A stretch of 64,000 nt of DNA from JAAEPI01 sp964352625 (GTDB lineage Bacteria > Bacteroidota > Bacteroidia > Cytophagales > Cyclobacteriaceae): assembly GCA_964352625.1 (NCBI GenBank), contig CAYGSD010000011.1, positions 50,402-114,401 of the forward strand, written 5' to 3'. Each line of letters starts with the position of its first letter. Position 1 is the stretch's first letter. This document shows positions 36,430 to 45,600 of the stretch, piece by piece. Under the pieces are notes generated by a model, which saw nothing but the letters and a program-made list of their open reading frames with translations, did not search any database and was not told the origin of the DNA. A program made the translations under genes and the position numbers.

Positions 36430-37164
36430 ATGGCTGAATCTGCGGTTGTAATTGACGAAGGAAAAAAGAACCTCTGGGGCGGTGGAGTAGCACCGATGAA
36501 AGCGAGCTACGGCAAGCTAATGATGTGGTTCTTCCTCGTTTCAGATGCATTTACTTTCTCGGCATTATTAATCACTTACGGGTATATCCGATTCAGTCAT
36601 CCTGCATATGAGGATGCTGTTTCTAAATTCCAGTTTTCAACTGAGCATTGGCCAATTCCTGAAAAGGTTTTTGAAGCCTTCCCTTTTTTACATGGAATGA
36701 GTTTGCCGTTGGTATTTGTGGGTTTAATGACCTTTATTTTGATTTTAAGTAGTGTTACTATGGTAATGGCCGTAGAAGCTGGCGAGAGAAAAGATCGAAA
36801 GGGAGTAGAGAAATGGATGCTTTGGACAATACTAGGAGGATTAATGTTTCTGGGTTGTCAGGCATGGGAGTGGAGCCATTTTATTCACGGTATTGAATTG
36901 AAAGATGGAACCTTCTTTCATGCGAGTTTGAGTTCTAATCCATATGGGCCAGCTCCTTTTGCGGCATTGTTCTTCTTCATTACAGGATTTCACGGTTTCC
37001 ACGTGTTCAGTGGGGTGGTCATAAACTTCATCATATTTTATCAAGCAACAGTTGGGGTTTTTGAACGAAGAGGACACTACGAAATGGTGGAGAAGGTTGG
37101 CCTTTACTGGCACTTTGTAGACCTTGTTTGGGTATTTGTATTCACCTTCTTCTACTTGGTATAG
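36430..37164 (+). CDS. coxC: Cytochrome c oxidase subunit III
   Basis: A 244-residue COX3 protein with five to six helices: MMWFFLVSDAFTFSALLITYGYIRFS, FLGCQAWEWSHFI, FAALFFFITGFHGFHVFSGVV and VGLYWHFVDLVWVFVFTFFYL. The conserved Glu of the family is in CQAWEWSHF. It is placed 18 bases after the short paralogue and 20 before subunit IV. Subunit III stabilises the catalytic subunit and its proton uptake. Confidence 0.95.
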   Translation: MAESAVVIDEGKKNLWGGGVAPMKASYGKLMMWFFLVSDAFTFSALLITYGYIRFSHPAYEDAVSKFQFSTEHWPIPEKVFEAFPFLHGMSLPLVFVGLMTFILILSSVTMVMAVEAGERKDRKGVEKWMLWTILGGLMFLGCQAWEWSHFIHGIELKDGTFFHASLSSNPYGPAPFAALFFFITGFHGFHVFSGVVINFIIFYQATVGVFERRGHYEMVEKVGLYWHFVDLVWVFVFTFFYLV

Positions 37165-37184
37165 CATTTCAAAGACATTATATA

Positions 37185-37520
37185 ATGGAACAAGAAAATA
37201 ATCAGATCGCAGTAGCTCCAGTTAACAAATCAAAGGTTAAGGTTTTCCTTAGAGTGACCTTAATATTAGCTGTGGTTACAGGAATAGAATACCTAATAGC
37301 TTTCACTGTACCTCACGATTACAAGACACTGCGAATTGCCATTTTCGTAGGACTTACAATTGTGAAAGCATTCTACATAGTCATGGAATTTATGCACCTT
37401 GGACACGAGAAGAAATCTCTAAAAATGTCGATCGTGCTACCAATGCTGTTTGTATGCTTCTTCATTTTCATCATGATCTATCAAGGCGGAGCATTGCTTG
37501 AATTGCTCATGGGAAGATAA
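37185..37520 (+). CDS. Cytochrome c oxidase subunit IV
   Basis: A 111-residue three-helix protein of the prokaryotic COX4 family (FLRVTLILAVVTGIEYLIAF, ILTIVKAFYIVMEFMHLGHEKK-like segment, SIVLPMLFVCFFIFIMIYQGG). I start at the ATG at 37185; the longer open frame begins within coxC. The next gene starts immediately after its stop. Confidence 0.92.
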   Translation: MEQENNQIAVAPVNKSKVKVFLRVTLILAVVTGIEYLIAFTVPHDYKTLRIAIFVGLTIVKAFYIVMEFMHLGHEKKSLKMSIVLPMLFVCFFIFIMIYQGGALLELLMGR

Positions 37521-37934
37521 GTGGCAGCAAGGAAAGGACTCTTTCGATTGGCCATATTGATATTACTAATACCTGTAGGACTACTTCTAGTCCTACATTT
37601 TTTTGGGGAAAATCGTATGGATGTGCAGGTGATGCAATCACTCAAATCATGTGATCTACCTGATGGAACGAAAGTCTTATTGGGTGGCTTTGATCTGGAC
37701 GCTTCCAAAACCAACCAGTTGACAAGAATCGAAAAGATGCTTGAGAAGAAAAAAGTAGAAATCCTCAAGGCAAATTCGGAGTGCTTCACTGATACTGTGG
37801 CAATTTACCTGGTAGACAAACATCAAAATTTGAGAGGCTCCTACTTATTGGAACAAAATGAAGTCAATCGGTTGTTCGCTGAATTGGACATAGTAGTAAT
37901 GCAAGATAATTATGGAGAAAGCGTCTCAAGGTAA
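37521..37934 (+). CDS. Unknown membrane-anchored protein, possibly a reduced SCO-like thioredoxin-fold remnant
   Basis: A 137-residue protein starting with GTG directly after the subunit IV stop. Residues 9-28 form a membrane helix. The soluble part has two cysteines (SCDLP, ECF) not spaced as CxxxC. Its end, IYLVDKHQNLRGSYLLEQNEVNRLFAEL, resembles the last strands and helix of SCO proteins (LVDK...RG.Y...EVDRL). SCO proteins deliver copper to CuA and often sit at this place in related operons. The link is a guess from position and this short likeness. Confidence 0.6.
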   Translation: MAARKGLFRLAILILLIPVGLLLVLHFFGENRMDVQVMQSLKSCDLPDGTKVLLGGFDLDASKTNQLTRIEKMLEKKKVEILKANSECFTDTVAIYLVDKHQNLRGSYLLEQNEVNRLFAELDIVVMQDNYGESVSR

Positions 37935-38478
37935 GCTGCCATTTTGGTTAATTCTGGCCATTTCGATAATAGTTCCGGGATTAGTCGCTTTCCTGTTCCT
38001 AACTCCAGGTAAGTTGAATCTTGGTGATTTTGTCTACACACTCCCACACTTTCATGGTGTCATAAATTCCCTAACCTCGCTTGTTTTGATAGCGGCGTTG
38101 GTAGCTGTGAAAAATGGAAATCTTGATTGGCATAGAAACTTAATGCTCGCTGCTATATCTATGGGGGCGCTGTTTTTGGTAAGCTATGTGATGTATCATT
38201 CGAGCGTAGAGCCGATTAAGTTTGGTGACGCTAATCACGACGGAGTAGTGGATTCAGACATTTCTAAGAATGTTCGGTTGTTTTACATCATTTTATTGAT
38301 CTCTCATATTGTGTTGTCAGCTGGTGCTTTGCCATTGATTTTATCATCTCTGTTTTTTGCTTTGAAGCAGAAGTTTGAAAGTCATAAAAAATGGGTTCGT
38401 TGGGCCTATCCGGTTTGGCTCTATGTGTCAATAACTGGCGTTATTGTCTATTGGATGATGCGTCCTTATTACTTTTAA
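37912..38478 (+). CDS. DUF420 membrane protein (CtaM-like oxidase assembly factor)
   Basis: A 188-residue, roughly five-helix DUF420 protein with conserved LPHFHGVINSLTSLVLI and FYIILLISHIVLSAGALPLI. Relatives (CtaM) are needed for heme-copper oxidase activity in other bacteria. Between the third and fourth helices is DANHDGVVDSDI, which reads like a calcium-binding EF-hand or dockerin-type loop. The gene overlaps the preceding one by 23 bases. Confidence 0.88.
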   Translation: MEKASQGKLPFWLILAISIIVPGLVAFLFLTPGKLNLGDFVYTLPHFHGVINSLTSLVLIAALVAVKNGNLDWHRNLMLAAISMGALFLVSYVMYHSSVEPIKFGDANHDGVVDSDISKNVRLFYIILLISHIVLSAGALPLILSSLFFALKQKFESHKKWVRWAYPVWLYVSITGVIVYWMMRPYYF

Positions 38479-38481
38479 GGT

Positions 38482-38730
38482 ATGAAACGTTTTGTTTCCA
38501 TTTTGATTCTCATTTGCCTACCGCTGATCAACTTTGGGCAGTGTGCGATGTGTAGAACTACTGTGGTGAATAATGTGAGTGATGGTGAAACGACTTTTGC
38601 TCAAGCGCTGAACTATGGCATACTGTATCTTTTTGTGACTCCTTACATTGCACTTGGGGTGATCGCATTTTTTTGGTTTAGAATGAGTAAGAAAAATGAG
38701 CGAAAAGTCAGGATTAGTCAGCGTTATTAA
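38482..38730 (+). CDS. Small unknown secreted/membrane protein with a CxxC motif
   Basis: An 82-residue protein: a signal-like N-terminus (MKRFVSILILICLPLINFG), a CAMC motif just after the predicted cleavage site, and a second hydrophobic helix (about 48-68) followed by a basic tail. Location after DUF420 in the oxidase operon and the exposed CxxC suggest a thiol or metal role in oxidase assembly, but no family is recognised. It overlaps DUF983 by 35 bases. Confidence 0.72.
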   Translation: MKRFVSILILICLPLINFGQCAMCRTTVVNNVSDGETTFAQALNYGILYLFVTPYIALGVIAFFWFRMSKKNERKVRISQRY

Positions 38731-39076
38731 GAGTATGTGTCCGCAGTGCAGAAGCGAGAAATTGTTTCAGCATGGTCCATATCATCCAAAGTTTTTGACG
38801 ATGAACAAGACTTGCTCCAATTGTGGGCTTCAGTATGAGAGGGAGCCAGGATTTTTCTACGGAGCAATGTACATAAGCTATATGCTGTCAGTGGGTATTT
38901 TTCTTGTTGTTGGTGGACTTGTCTACTGGATTGGCTCGAATCCCGACCTTTGGGTCTACTTGACCAGTGTGTTCGCTGTGTCAATAATCTTGTATCCGAT
39001 AAACTTCCGTCTATCCCGCACCCTTTTTTTACACCTCTTCTCCGGAATGAAATACGACCCTGAAAAGGCGAAATAG
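38696..39076 (+). CDS. DUF983 zinc-ribbon membrane protein
   Basis: A 126-residue protein of the DUF983 family: a zinc ribbon with CPQC and CSNC, the conserved YEREPGFFYGAMYISYMLS stretch, and two TM helices. DUF983 genes are often seen with oxidase genes; the function is not established. The start lies within the previous gene. Confidence 0.88.
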   Translation: MSEKSGLVSVIKSMCPQCRSEKLFQHGPYHPKFLTMNKTCSNCGLQYEREPGFFYGAMYISYMLSVGIFLVVGGLVYWIGSNPDLWVYLTSVFAVSIILYPINFRLSRTLFLHLFSGMKYDPEKAK

Positions 39077-39099
39077 TTATCTTTCGGGAAAGATTCCTG

Positions 39100-42000
39100 A
39101 TGAATTGGATTCGTAAAGTCATTATTGTCCTTTGGGCAGTTGCTGCTGTATTGGTGCTACTTCATTCGTTTATAGATTGGGATGAAGTAGAGCGTGAGAA
39201 AGTTGAAAGACGAGTCGGCGAGCTACTGGACATTCAATCGAATGTTTTCAAAGTCCTCAGTACCGGTTATTCCGAAAAGGCCGAGCTCGATCTTACAGGA
39301 TCGACGTATAACTACCGAATTTTTGAAAATGGGGAGTTAGTGAAATGGTCCGACAATAAGGGGTTGCCGGCCTACAGTCAACTTCGCCAGCCGGACTCAC
39401 TGTATTACTTAGAGCATTCGTCAGGTAAGTATATCGTCTTCAGAAAGTCCATTCAATCTGAAAATACTATTACAGATTTCTTCTCCATTCTGATATTGGA
39501 GGAGAACTTCCAAATTCTCAATAAGTACTTACGAACTCAAATCAATCCGCTTGTATTCAGTACTAAACCTCAACTTGTTGGTTCTGGTGAGGAGTTCAAA
39601 ATTAACTATAAGAACAGAGAGATATTTACCATTCAGCCATCTGGGACGGCCAAGTACAGACTACTTTCAATCGCAATTTGGGTACTGATCGCAAGTATCC
39701 CGTTCTTGTTGGTTGAGGTGATAAAAGTGCTAAAAAAACAATTTCAAGAGAAGGCGCTTCTACCTATAATTCCTGTTCTAGTAGGTTTTCGGACTGTGCT
39801 ATGGTTGCTCGATTTTCCTGGTGAATGGATTGATGTGGAAGTGTTTGATCGGGTATTCTACAACTCATCTCTGCTCAATTTTTCACTTGGTGATTTGTTA
39901 CTCAATTACGCCTTTCTAGTTCTTATTGCGGCACTTGTCGGTAACTCGAAGGAATGGAATATGGATTCTATGCCTCACGCCTTACGCCCAATTATTGCCA
40001 TTGGTAGTGCGTTGATTGCCTATTTGAACATTTGGTTTTTTCATTGGGTCATCGGGGATATCCTAGCTCATTCGCAAGTGCAATTTGATATCACAAAATC
40101 GATTCAGTTTGATTTGGAGCGGATCACTGCCTTCATTATCATATTATTGAGTGCTACGTTGTACTTCCTAGTGAATCATGTATTGGCTCGTATCACTAGC
40201 GAACTAAAGGTTGTAGGGGGAGTTTTTCTCTTGATACATCTTGGCGCACTAGCACTTTCCATTAGTCTGTTTCAAGATTTGTTCCCATTGTTCATTCTGC
40301 AGTTTGCTTGGTACTGGATATTGTATCTGACCGACCTTTCCTTAAAATTTATTATTGTCAGAAGAGTGGCGTTGGAGTACGTTTTGTCTGTGGCTGCTAT
40401 TCTGTCCCTTTCATTCGCGTTTACAGTTTATCATTATCACAACATCGAGGACCTTGATGATAAGAAGAAGTTTGCCAATAAGCTTATTCTTGAAAAGGAC
40501 GTGCTTGGGGAGTTTTACCTAAATGAAATCATGAACGAATTTCGGGAGGATCGTTCGATAGAGGAGAGGCTCAATGGGGGGATTTTTGCGCGTCAGAACA
40601 TCCGTGAAAAAGTAAGAAGGCAATTCGTTTCCTCTTATTTCGATAAGTATGAATTGGAGATTTTTCTGTTCAATGCCGAGGGGGAAATGCTTGATGTTGA
40701 TGGTGAACCCTTCCAAACCTTTCAAATTACACAGGGAAGTAAGAAGTACGAGACAGATTATGAGGGCATTTTCCTGATAGACGATTCGGACAACATTTCT
40801 TTGAGAAAATACACATGTCTTTTGACAATCGGTGATGAAGGGTACATGGTAGTAAACCTTAATCGAAAGAGAAATATTCCGACAAGTGTGTTTCCAGAAC
40901 TTCTTGTAGAAAGCCGATATGAGCAGGAATCTTCCAGTGAGTACGACTACACGATTTTCAGAGACTCTGTGGTGCTTTATGGATATGGAAATTATGGACA
41001 TTCAAACCATCTGGAAGCGAAGGATTTAGAAAACCCTAGACTGTACGAAGAGGGCATTTCTCTGGATGGTCGGCATTTTTATGGAATGAAGACCCAAGAC
41101 GGTCGAACTATCGTGATCTTCTCAGATGCTTACCCGAATCGGAATTGGGTCACGAATTTCTCCTTTCTGTTTCTTCTCTTCATTGTGCTTATCAGCGTGG
41201 TGGGTTTGGTCTATCGATTGGTATTAAACTTTAAGACCTTGACGCTTGCCAATAAGATTCAGCTGTACCTAGCACTTGGCTTTCTGGTACCTCTCTTCAT
41301 CACCGGGCTTACACTCCTCAACACGCTAAATAAGAGTTACAAAGAGGAAATCACCAGAAGCTACTTAAAGGAATCCCTCCGGATTTCGGCCAATTTGGTC
41401 GACGAAACCATCCGATATGTAAATGACGAGACTGATCTGAATGAGTACGCAAACTATGTTGGAGATGTATCTGGGTTTGTACAGGCTGATCTTAATATCT
41501 ATGATGCGGGAGGATCTTTGATCACCACAAGCCAGCCGGGAATTTTCGGTCTCAATCTACTTTCCGACAAGATTAATCCAATTGCACTTAAGGCACTGAG
41601 TGATGATAATCAAAGCATAATAGTTGACGAGTCCATTGGTCTGCTTGATTATAAAACCACTTACACATCAGTATCTGGATATTCGGATGGACGAATATAT
41701 GGATTTGTTGCTCTGCCATTTTTCGAATCGAAGAACCATCTAAGGTTGCAGCAAAAGGAAGTTTTTGCAAACCTCCTGATGATTTTCGCTCTCATCTTTT
41801 TGTTCGCATTAATCTCTGGCAATTATATCCTGAACTATCTCATAGGCCCTCTCAAAGTGCTGGCGAATCACTTAAAGCAAATATCTTGGGAAGACAATCA
41901 AGCGATAGACTATTCCAGTGACGATGAGATAGGAGTGTTAGTTAAGGAGTACAATCAAATGTTGATTAAGCTGGATCGCAACAGGGAGGCTTTGGCTAGA

Positions 42001-42657
42001 AGCCAGAAAGAATCTGCGTGGAAGGAAATTGCCAAGCAGGTGGCACATGAAATTAAAAATCCGCTGACTCCCATGCGACTTAAGATTCAGCAAATGCAGC
42101 GTGACATAGATGATGAGTCAAAGGTGAAGGTACTTCAGTCTTTGATTAAGCAAATTGATACCCTTAGTGATATTGCCGATTCTTTTAGTGAGTTCGCAAA
42201 AATGCCCGCTCCTGAAAATGCGGATTTCGATCTTTTGGAAGTCGTTTCAGAAGCTACTCAGCTGCATGTCGGTAAGCAGATCAAGATAAGCGCACATCTC
42301 CCTCTTGACAAAGTGATCGTCTGGGCCGACCCAAAGATCATGGCTCGGGTGCTCAACAATCTTATTCTCAATGCCATTCAGGCCATAGAAGATAAGGAAC
42401 CGGAGATCGAAATCAGGATGTGGCTGGACGATAATAAGGTGCTAGTTAGCTGTGAAGACAATGGTTCGGGGATTCCTGAGGATATTCAGGATAAGATTTT
42501 TACCACCTATTTTAGTACGAAATCCACAGGTAGTGGAATTGGCCTGGCAGTAGCGAAGAAAGGAATTGAAAATGCAGGTGGTGACATTTGGTTTGAGACG
42601 GAAGAGGGCAAGGGGACCATTTTTTACATTAGTCTTCCTGTCGTTGCGGACGTTTAG
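39100..42657 (+). CDS. Very large NtrY-like membrane sensor histidine kinase
   Basis: A 1,185-residue kinase. It has an N-terminal TM with an extracytoplasmic domain (to about 195), a block of six or seven TM helices (about 200-450), a second sensor domain (about 455-685), a TM near 690, a third sensor domain (about 735-900), a TM near 910 and then HAMP. The kinase core shows the H-box VAHEIKNPLTPMRLKIQQ (His about 983), N-box NNLILNAIQAI, G1 DNGSGIP and G2 STGSGIGLAVAK. H-box and layout resemble NtrY. No response regulator is adjacent. It begins 23 bases after DUF983, so it may be transcribed with the respiratory operon. Confidence 0.93.
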   Translation: MNWIRKVIIVLWAVAAVLVLLHSFIDWDEVEREKVERRVGELLDIQSNVFKVLSTGYSEKAELDLTGSTYNYRIFENGELVKWSDNKGLPAYSQLRQPDSLYYLEHSSGKYIVFRKSIQSENTITDFFSILILEENFQILNKYLRTQINPLVFSTKPQLVGSGEEFKINYKNREIFTIQPSGTAKYRLLSIAIWVLIASIPFLLVEVIKVLKKQFQEKALLPIIPVLVGFRTVLWLLDFPGEWIDVEVFDRVFYNSSLLNFSLGDLLLNYAFLVLIAALVGNSKEWNMDSMPHALRPIIAIGSALIAYLNIWFFHWVIGDILAHSQVQFDITKSIQFDLERITAFIIILLSATLYFLVNHVLARITSELKVVGGVFLLIHLGALALSISLFQDLFPLFILQFAWYWILYLTDLSLKFIIVRRVALEYVLSVAAILSLSFAFTVYHYHNIEDLDDKKKFANKLILEKDVLGEFYLNEIMNEFREDRSIEERLNGGIFARQNIREKVRRQFVSSYFDKYELEIFLFNAEGEMLDVDGEPFQTFQITQGSKKYETDYEGIFLIDDSDNISLRKYTCLLTIGDEGYMVVNLNRKRNIPTSVFPELLVESRYEQESSSEYDYTIFRDSVVLYGYGNYGHSNHLEAKDLENPRLYEEGISLDGRHFYGMKTQDGRTIVIFSDAYPNRNWVTNFSFLFLLFIVLISVVGLVYRLVLNFKTLTLANKIQLYLALGFLVPLFITGLTLLNTLNKSYKEEITRSYLKESLRISANLVDETIRYVNDETDLNEYANYVGDVSGFVQADLNIYDAGGSLITTSQPGIFGLNLLSDKINPIALKALSDDNQSIIVDESIGLLDYKTTYTSVSGYSDGRIYGFVALPFFESKNHLRLQQKEVFANLLMIFALIFLFALISGNYILNYLIGPLKVLANHLKQISWEDNQAIDYSSDDEIGVLVKEYNQMLIKLDRNREALARSQKESAWKEIAKQVAHEIKNPLTPMRLKIQQMQRDIDDESKVKVLQSLIKQIDTLSDIADSFSEFAKMPAPENADFDLLEVVSEATQLHVGKQIKISAHLPLDKVIVWADPKIMARVLNNLILNAIQAIEDKEPEIEIRMWLDDNKVLVSCEDNGSGIPEDIQDKIFTTYFSTKSTGSGIGLAVAKKGIENAGGDIWFETEEGKGTIFYISLPVVADV

Positions 42658-45600
42658 CTTTTCCGTTTTAATCATTATTGGGTTTGCCTCCCAAGCCCAA
42701 AATCTCAAATGCAAGTGGGTTTCGGGCAGTGCACAAGATCACCAACTGGATTCGCTGATCATAGAACCCGGGTCTATTTCGCTCAATCCAGACATTCCTT
42801 TTACATACAATAGTGCCCTTCAGACCATCAGCCTGAATACCGAATTGGACTCGGTGATGGTTTGCTACCGGCACATTTCTCCAAAGGTATTTGGCGATAT
42901 TTTCATTCGGGACATTGCTCAATATGAACCTTCAGATGGCCCAAGAGCCGCTCCCGCCATACGCTCATCTAGAACTGATGATGAACTCTTCAATTTTGGG
43001 AGTGACCTGAATAAAACAGGCTATATCTCTCGTGGTGTCACCTTTGGCAATCGCCAAAATCTCTTCGTCAATTCAACATTGAATTTGCAGATGCAAGGAA
43101 AAATTTCTGAAAATATGAACATTGAAGCTGTCATCACTGATCAAAACATCCCGTATCAGCCGGAAGGTAATACCCAGCAAATAAGGGATTTTGATAATGT
43201 CTACATCAAGCTCTACAACGACGATTTTGATTTGACGGCTGGTGATATCGTGCTCACCAACCCTTACGAAGAAAGCTATTTTCTTAAGTATTATAAGAAT
43301 GTCCAAGGACTTCAGGTGAACTACGGAGGGCAGTTAGGTTCCTGGAAAACTCACTCCCATGTAGCAGCCTCTGCGGCCAAGGGTAAGTTTGCCTCGATAG
43401 AGGTTCAGGCCATCGAGGGTGCGCAAGGGCCTTATCAGCTCAGAGGTCCCAACAACGAACGCTTCATCATTGTTTTGGCCAATTCTGAAAGAGTTTTTTT
43501 GGATGGAAAGCAAATGGAGCGAGGTTTTGATCGGGATTATGTGATTGATTACAACCTTGGTCAGATAACCTTTAATGCAAACATTCTTATAACGCAGTTT
43601 TCCATAATCCGCGTGGATTTTGAGTACGCCGAGCAGTTCTATACGAGGACCTCAACATCAGTCGGCCAATCACTGCATCAGGAGAAATGGGACATTCGTT
43701 TCAACTATTACTCCGAAAAAGACAACAATGCAGGCACGCTGGGTTTCCAACCTTCGGAGGCTGATTTGGACATTTTGCAAAACATTGGTGACGACATCTC
43801 TCAGGCTCAGATTAGCGGCACGGACTCAGTAGGTTTTGACTTAAACCGTATTCTCTATCGTCAGTTGGACACGCTTGATTTGGATGGCAATCTGCAATCC
43901 ATATTTGAGTATTCGACCAATCCCGATAGCGCGTTTTACATTGTTAGTTTCAATGAAGTAGGTTTTGGTAATGGCGACTATGTGTTGCTCAGTACCACAT
44001 CGAACGGAAGAATTTTTGAATGGGTATCGCCACAGGCCGGAGTTTCTCAAGGCAATTTCCAACCAACCAGGCAAGTGCCGCTCCCCATTTCCAAGCAAAT
44101 GATGAGCATAGGCGTGGAGCATCGATTCAATAAATATGAGTCGCTGACACAGGAGCTGGCCTTTTCCAATCAAGACAAGAATTTGTATTCTGATCTTGAT
44201 GACAATGACAATGAAGGAATAGCTTGGATGGGAAGGATAAAGTCCCAGGGACGTGAAATGAGTAGGGGGTATACCTTCAGTTCACAGCTGCAGTGGGAGT
44301 TCGATCAATCCAATTTCAATCGTATAGATCGCTACAGACCCATTTTATTCGACAGGGATTGGGACTATACGCCCGACGACAAAACCACTCGGGATTTGAT
44401 CATTTGGTACACTGCGGGTCTTTCCAAAACCACTTCTCAGGAAATGTCCTACCAACTGATGAGAAGAGAAAGGCCCGGCGCGATTGATGGGTGGCAGCAT
44501 GCCGCGAAACTCAACCAACGAGCTGGTGCATTTTACTATGAGTCCAATCATTTTTTGCTCAAGAATCAGCAAAATGATTTGCAAAGTGACTGGGTGCGCA
44601 CGTCAAACGATTTTAGCTACCGCAATTGGACCATTGTGCCTGGTTATAAATTTTCCCTGGATCAAAACAGGCTCAGCATGGGCGATAGTCTGGTTTCTTC
44701 CCGAATGCATTTCATTGCCAATGAATATTACCTCACTAACTCCGACTCTTCGGTTTCTTCTTTTCGCCTGAGCTACCAAAAACGCAAGGATCAAATCCCA
44801 CTGAATGGCGAGTTGGAAGACTTCACCTCCGCGGATAATTACATAGGTAGTTTCAGTCGGGATTTCGGATTGCAAAAGGTGGGCCTCACCGGCACCTACC
44901 GCAGGGTGCGAGACAAGCAAAGTAAGACCACCGATGAGTGGCTGAATGCCCGAACGAATTGGGAAGGTAAATTTTTCAAGGAAAATGTTGTCCATCGGTT
45001 GACCTATCAGGTGGGCAATGTGCGAGAGCTGAAGCGGGAGTTTATTTATGTGCTGGTGGGAGGAAATCAGGGTACCCATGCGTGGCGAGATGAGAACGAG
45101 GACGGCATCAAAGACCTGAATGAATTTTATGAAGCTGTGAACCCGGATGAAAAGCAGTACGCCAAATTTTACACGCCCACCGATGACTTCATTACCGCTT
45201 TCGAAACTCGCTATCAGCACGTGATCGACCTTCAGTTTCCAAGAAACTGGTCTGGATTGGCTTTTCCTCAAGACTTTCTTTCTAGATGGTCGGGTCAGAT
45301 CAGCATCAATACAAACTTCAAAACCACCTCCGAGGAAGCTGGAAAAAGGCTGAATCCATTCAATATTGACACGGAATCATCGGAGGTAATTTTTGCTTCC
45401 AACCGCTGGAGCTATTCTACCTTTTACAACCGAAACAGAACCGGACTGGGGTGGGATGGCTCCTTCTCAAAATCTGAGAGGAAGCAATTGCTGAGCAATG
45501 GTTTTGAGCTGAGCGAATTCAAAGACTGGCTGTCGATCCTTCGCTGGAGGTTCAATCAGGAATATACTCTGCAAATGAAAAACCAATGGGGAAGGCAGCA

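Noticed and set aside
36995..37015. CACGTG-centred sequence resembling a parS site
   Set aside because: It has only the central six bases plus part of one arm and lies in conserved coxC codons; other CACGTG sites in the window are no better.
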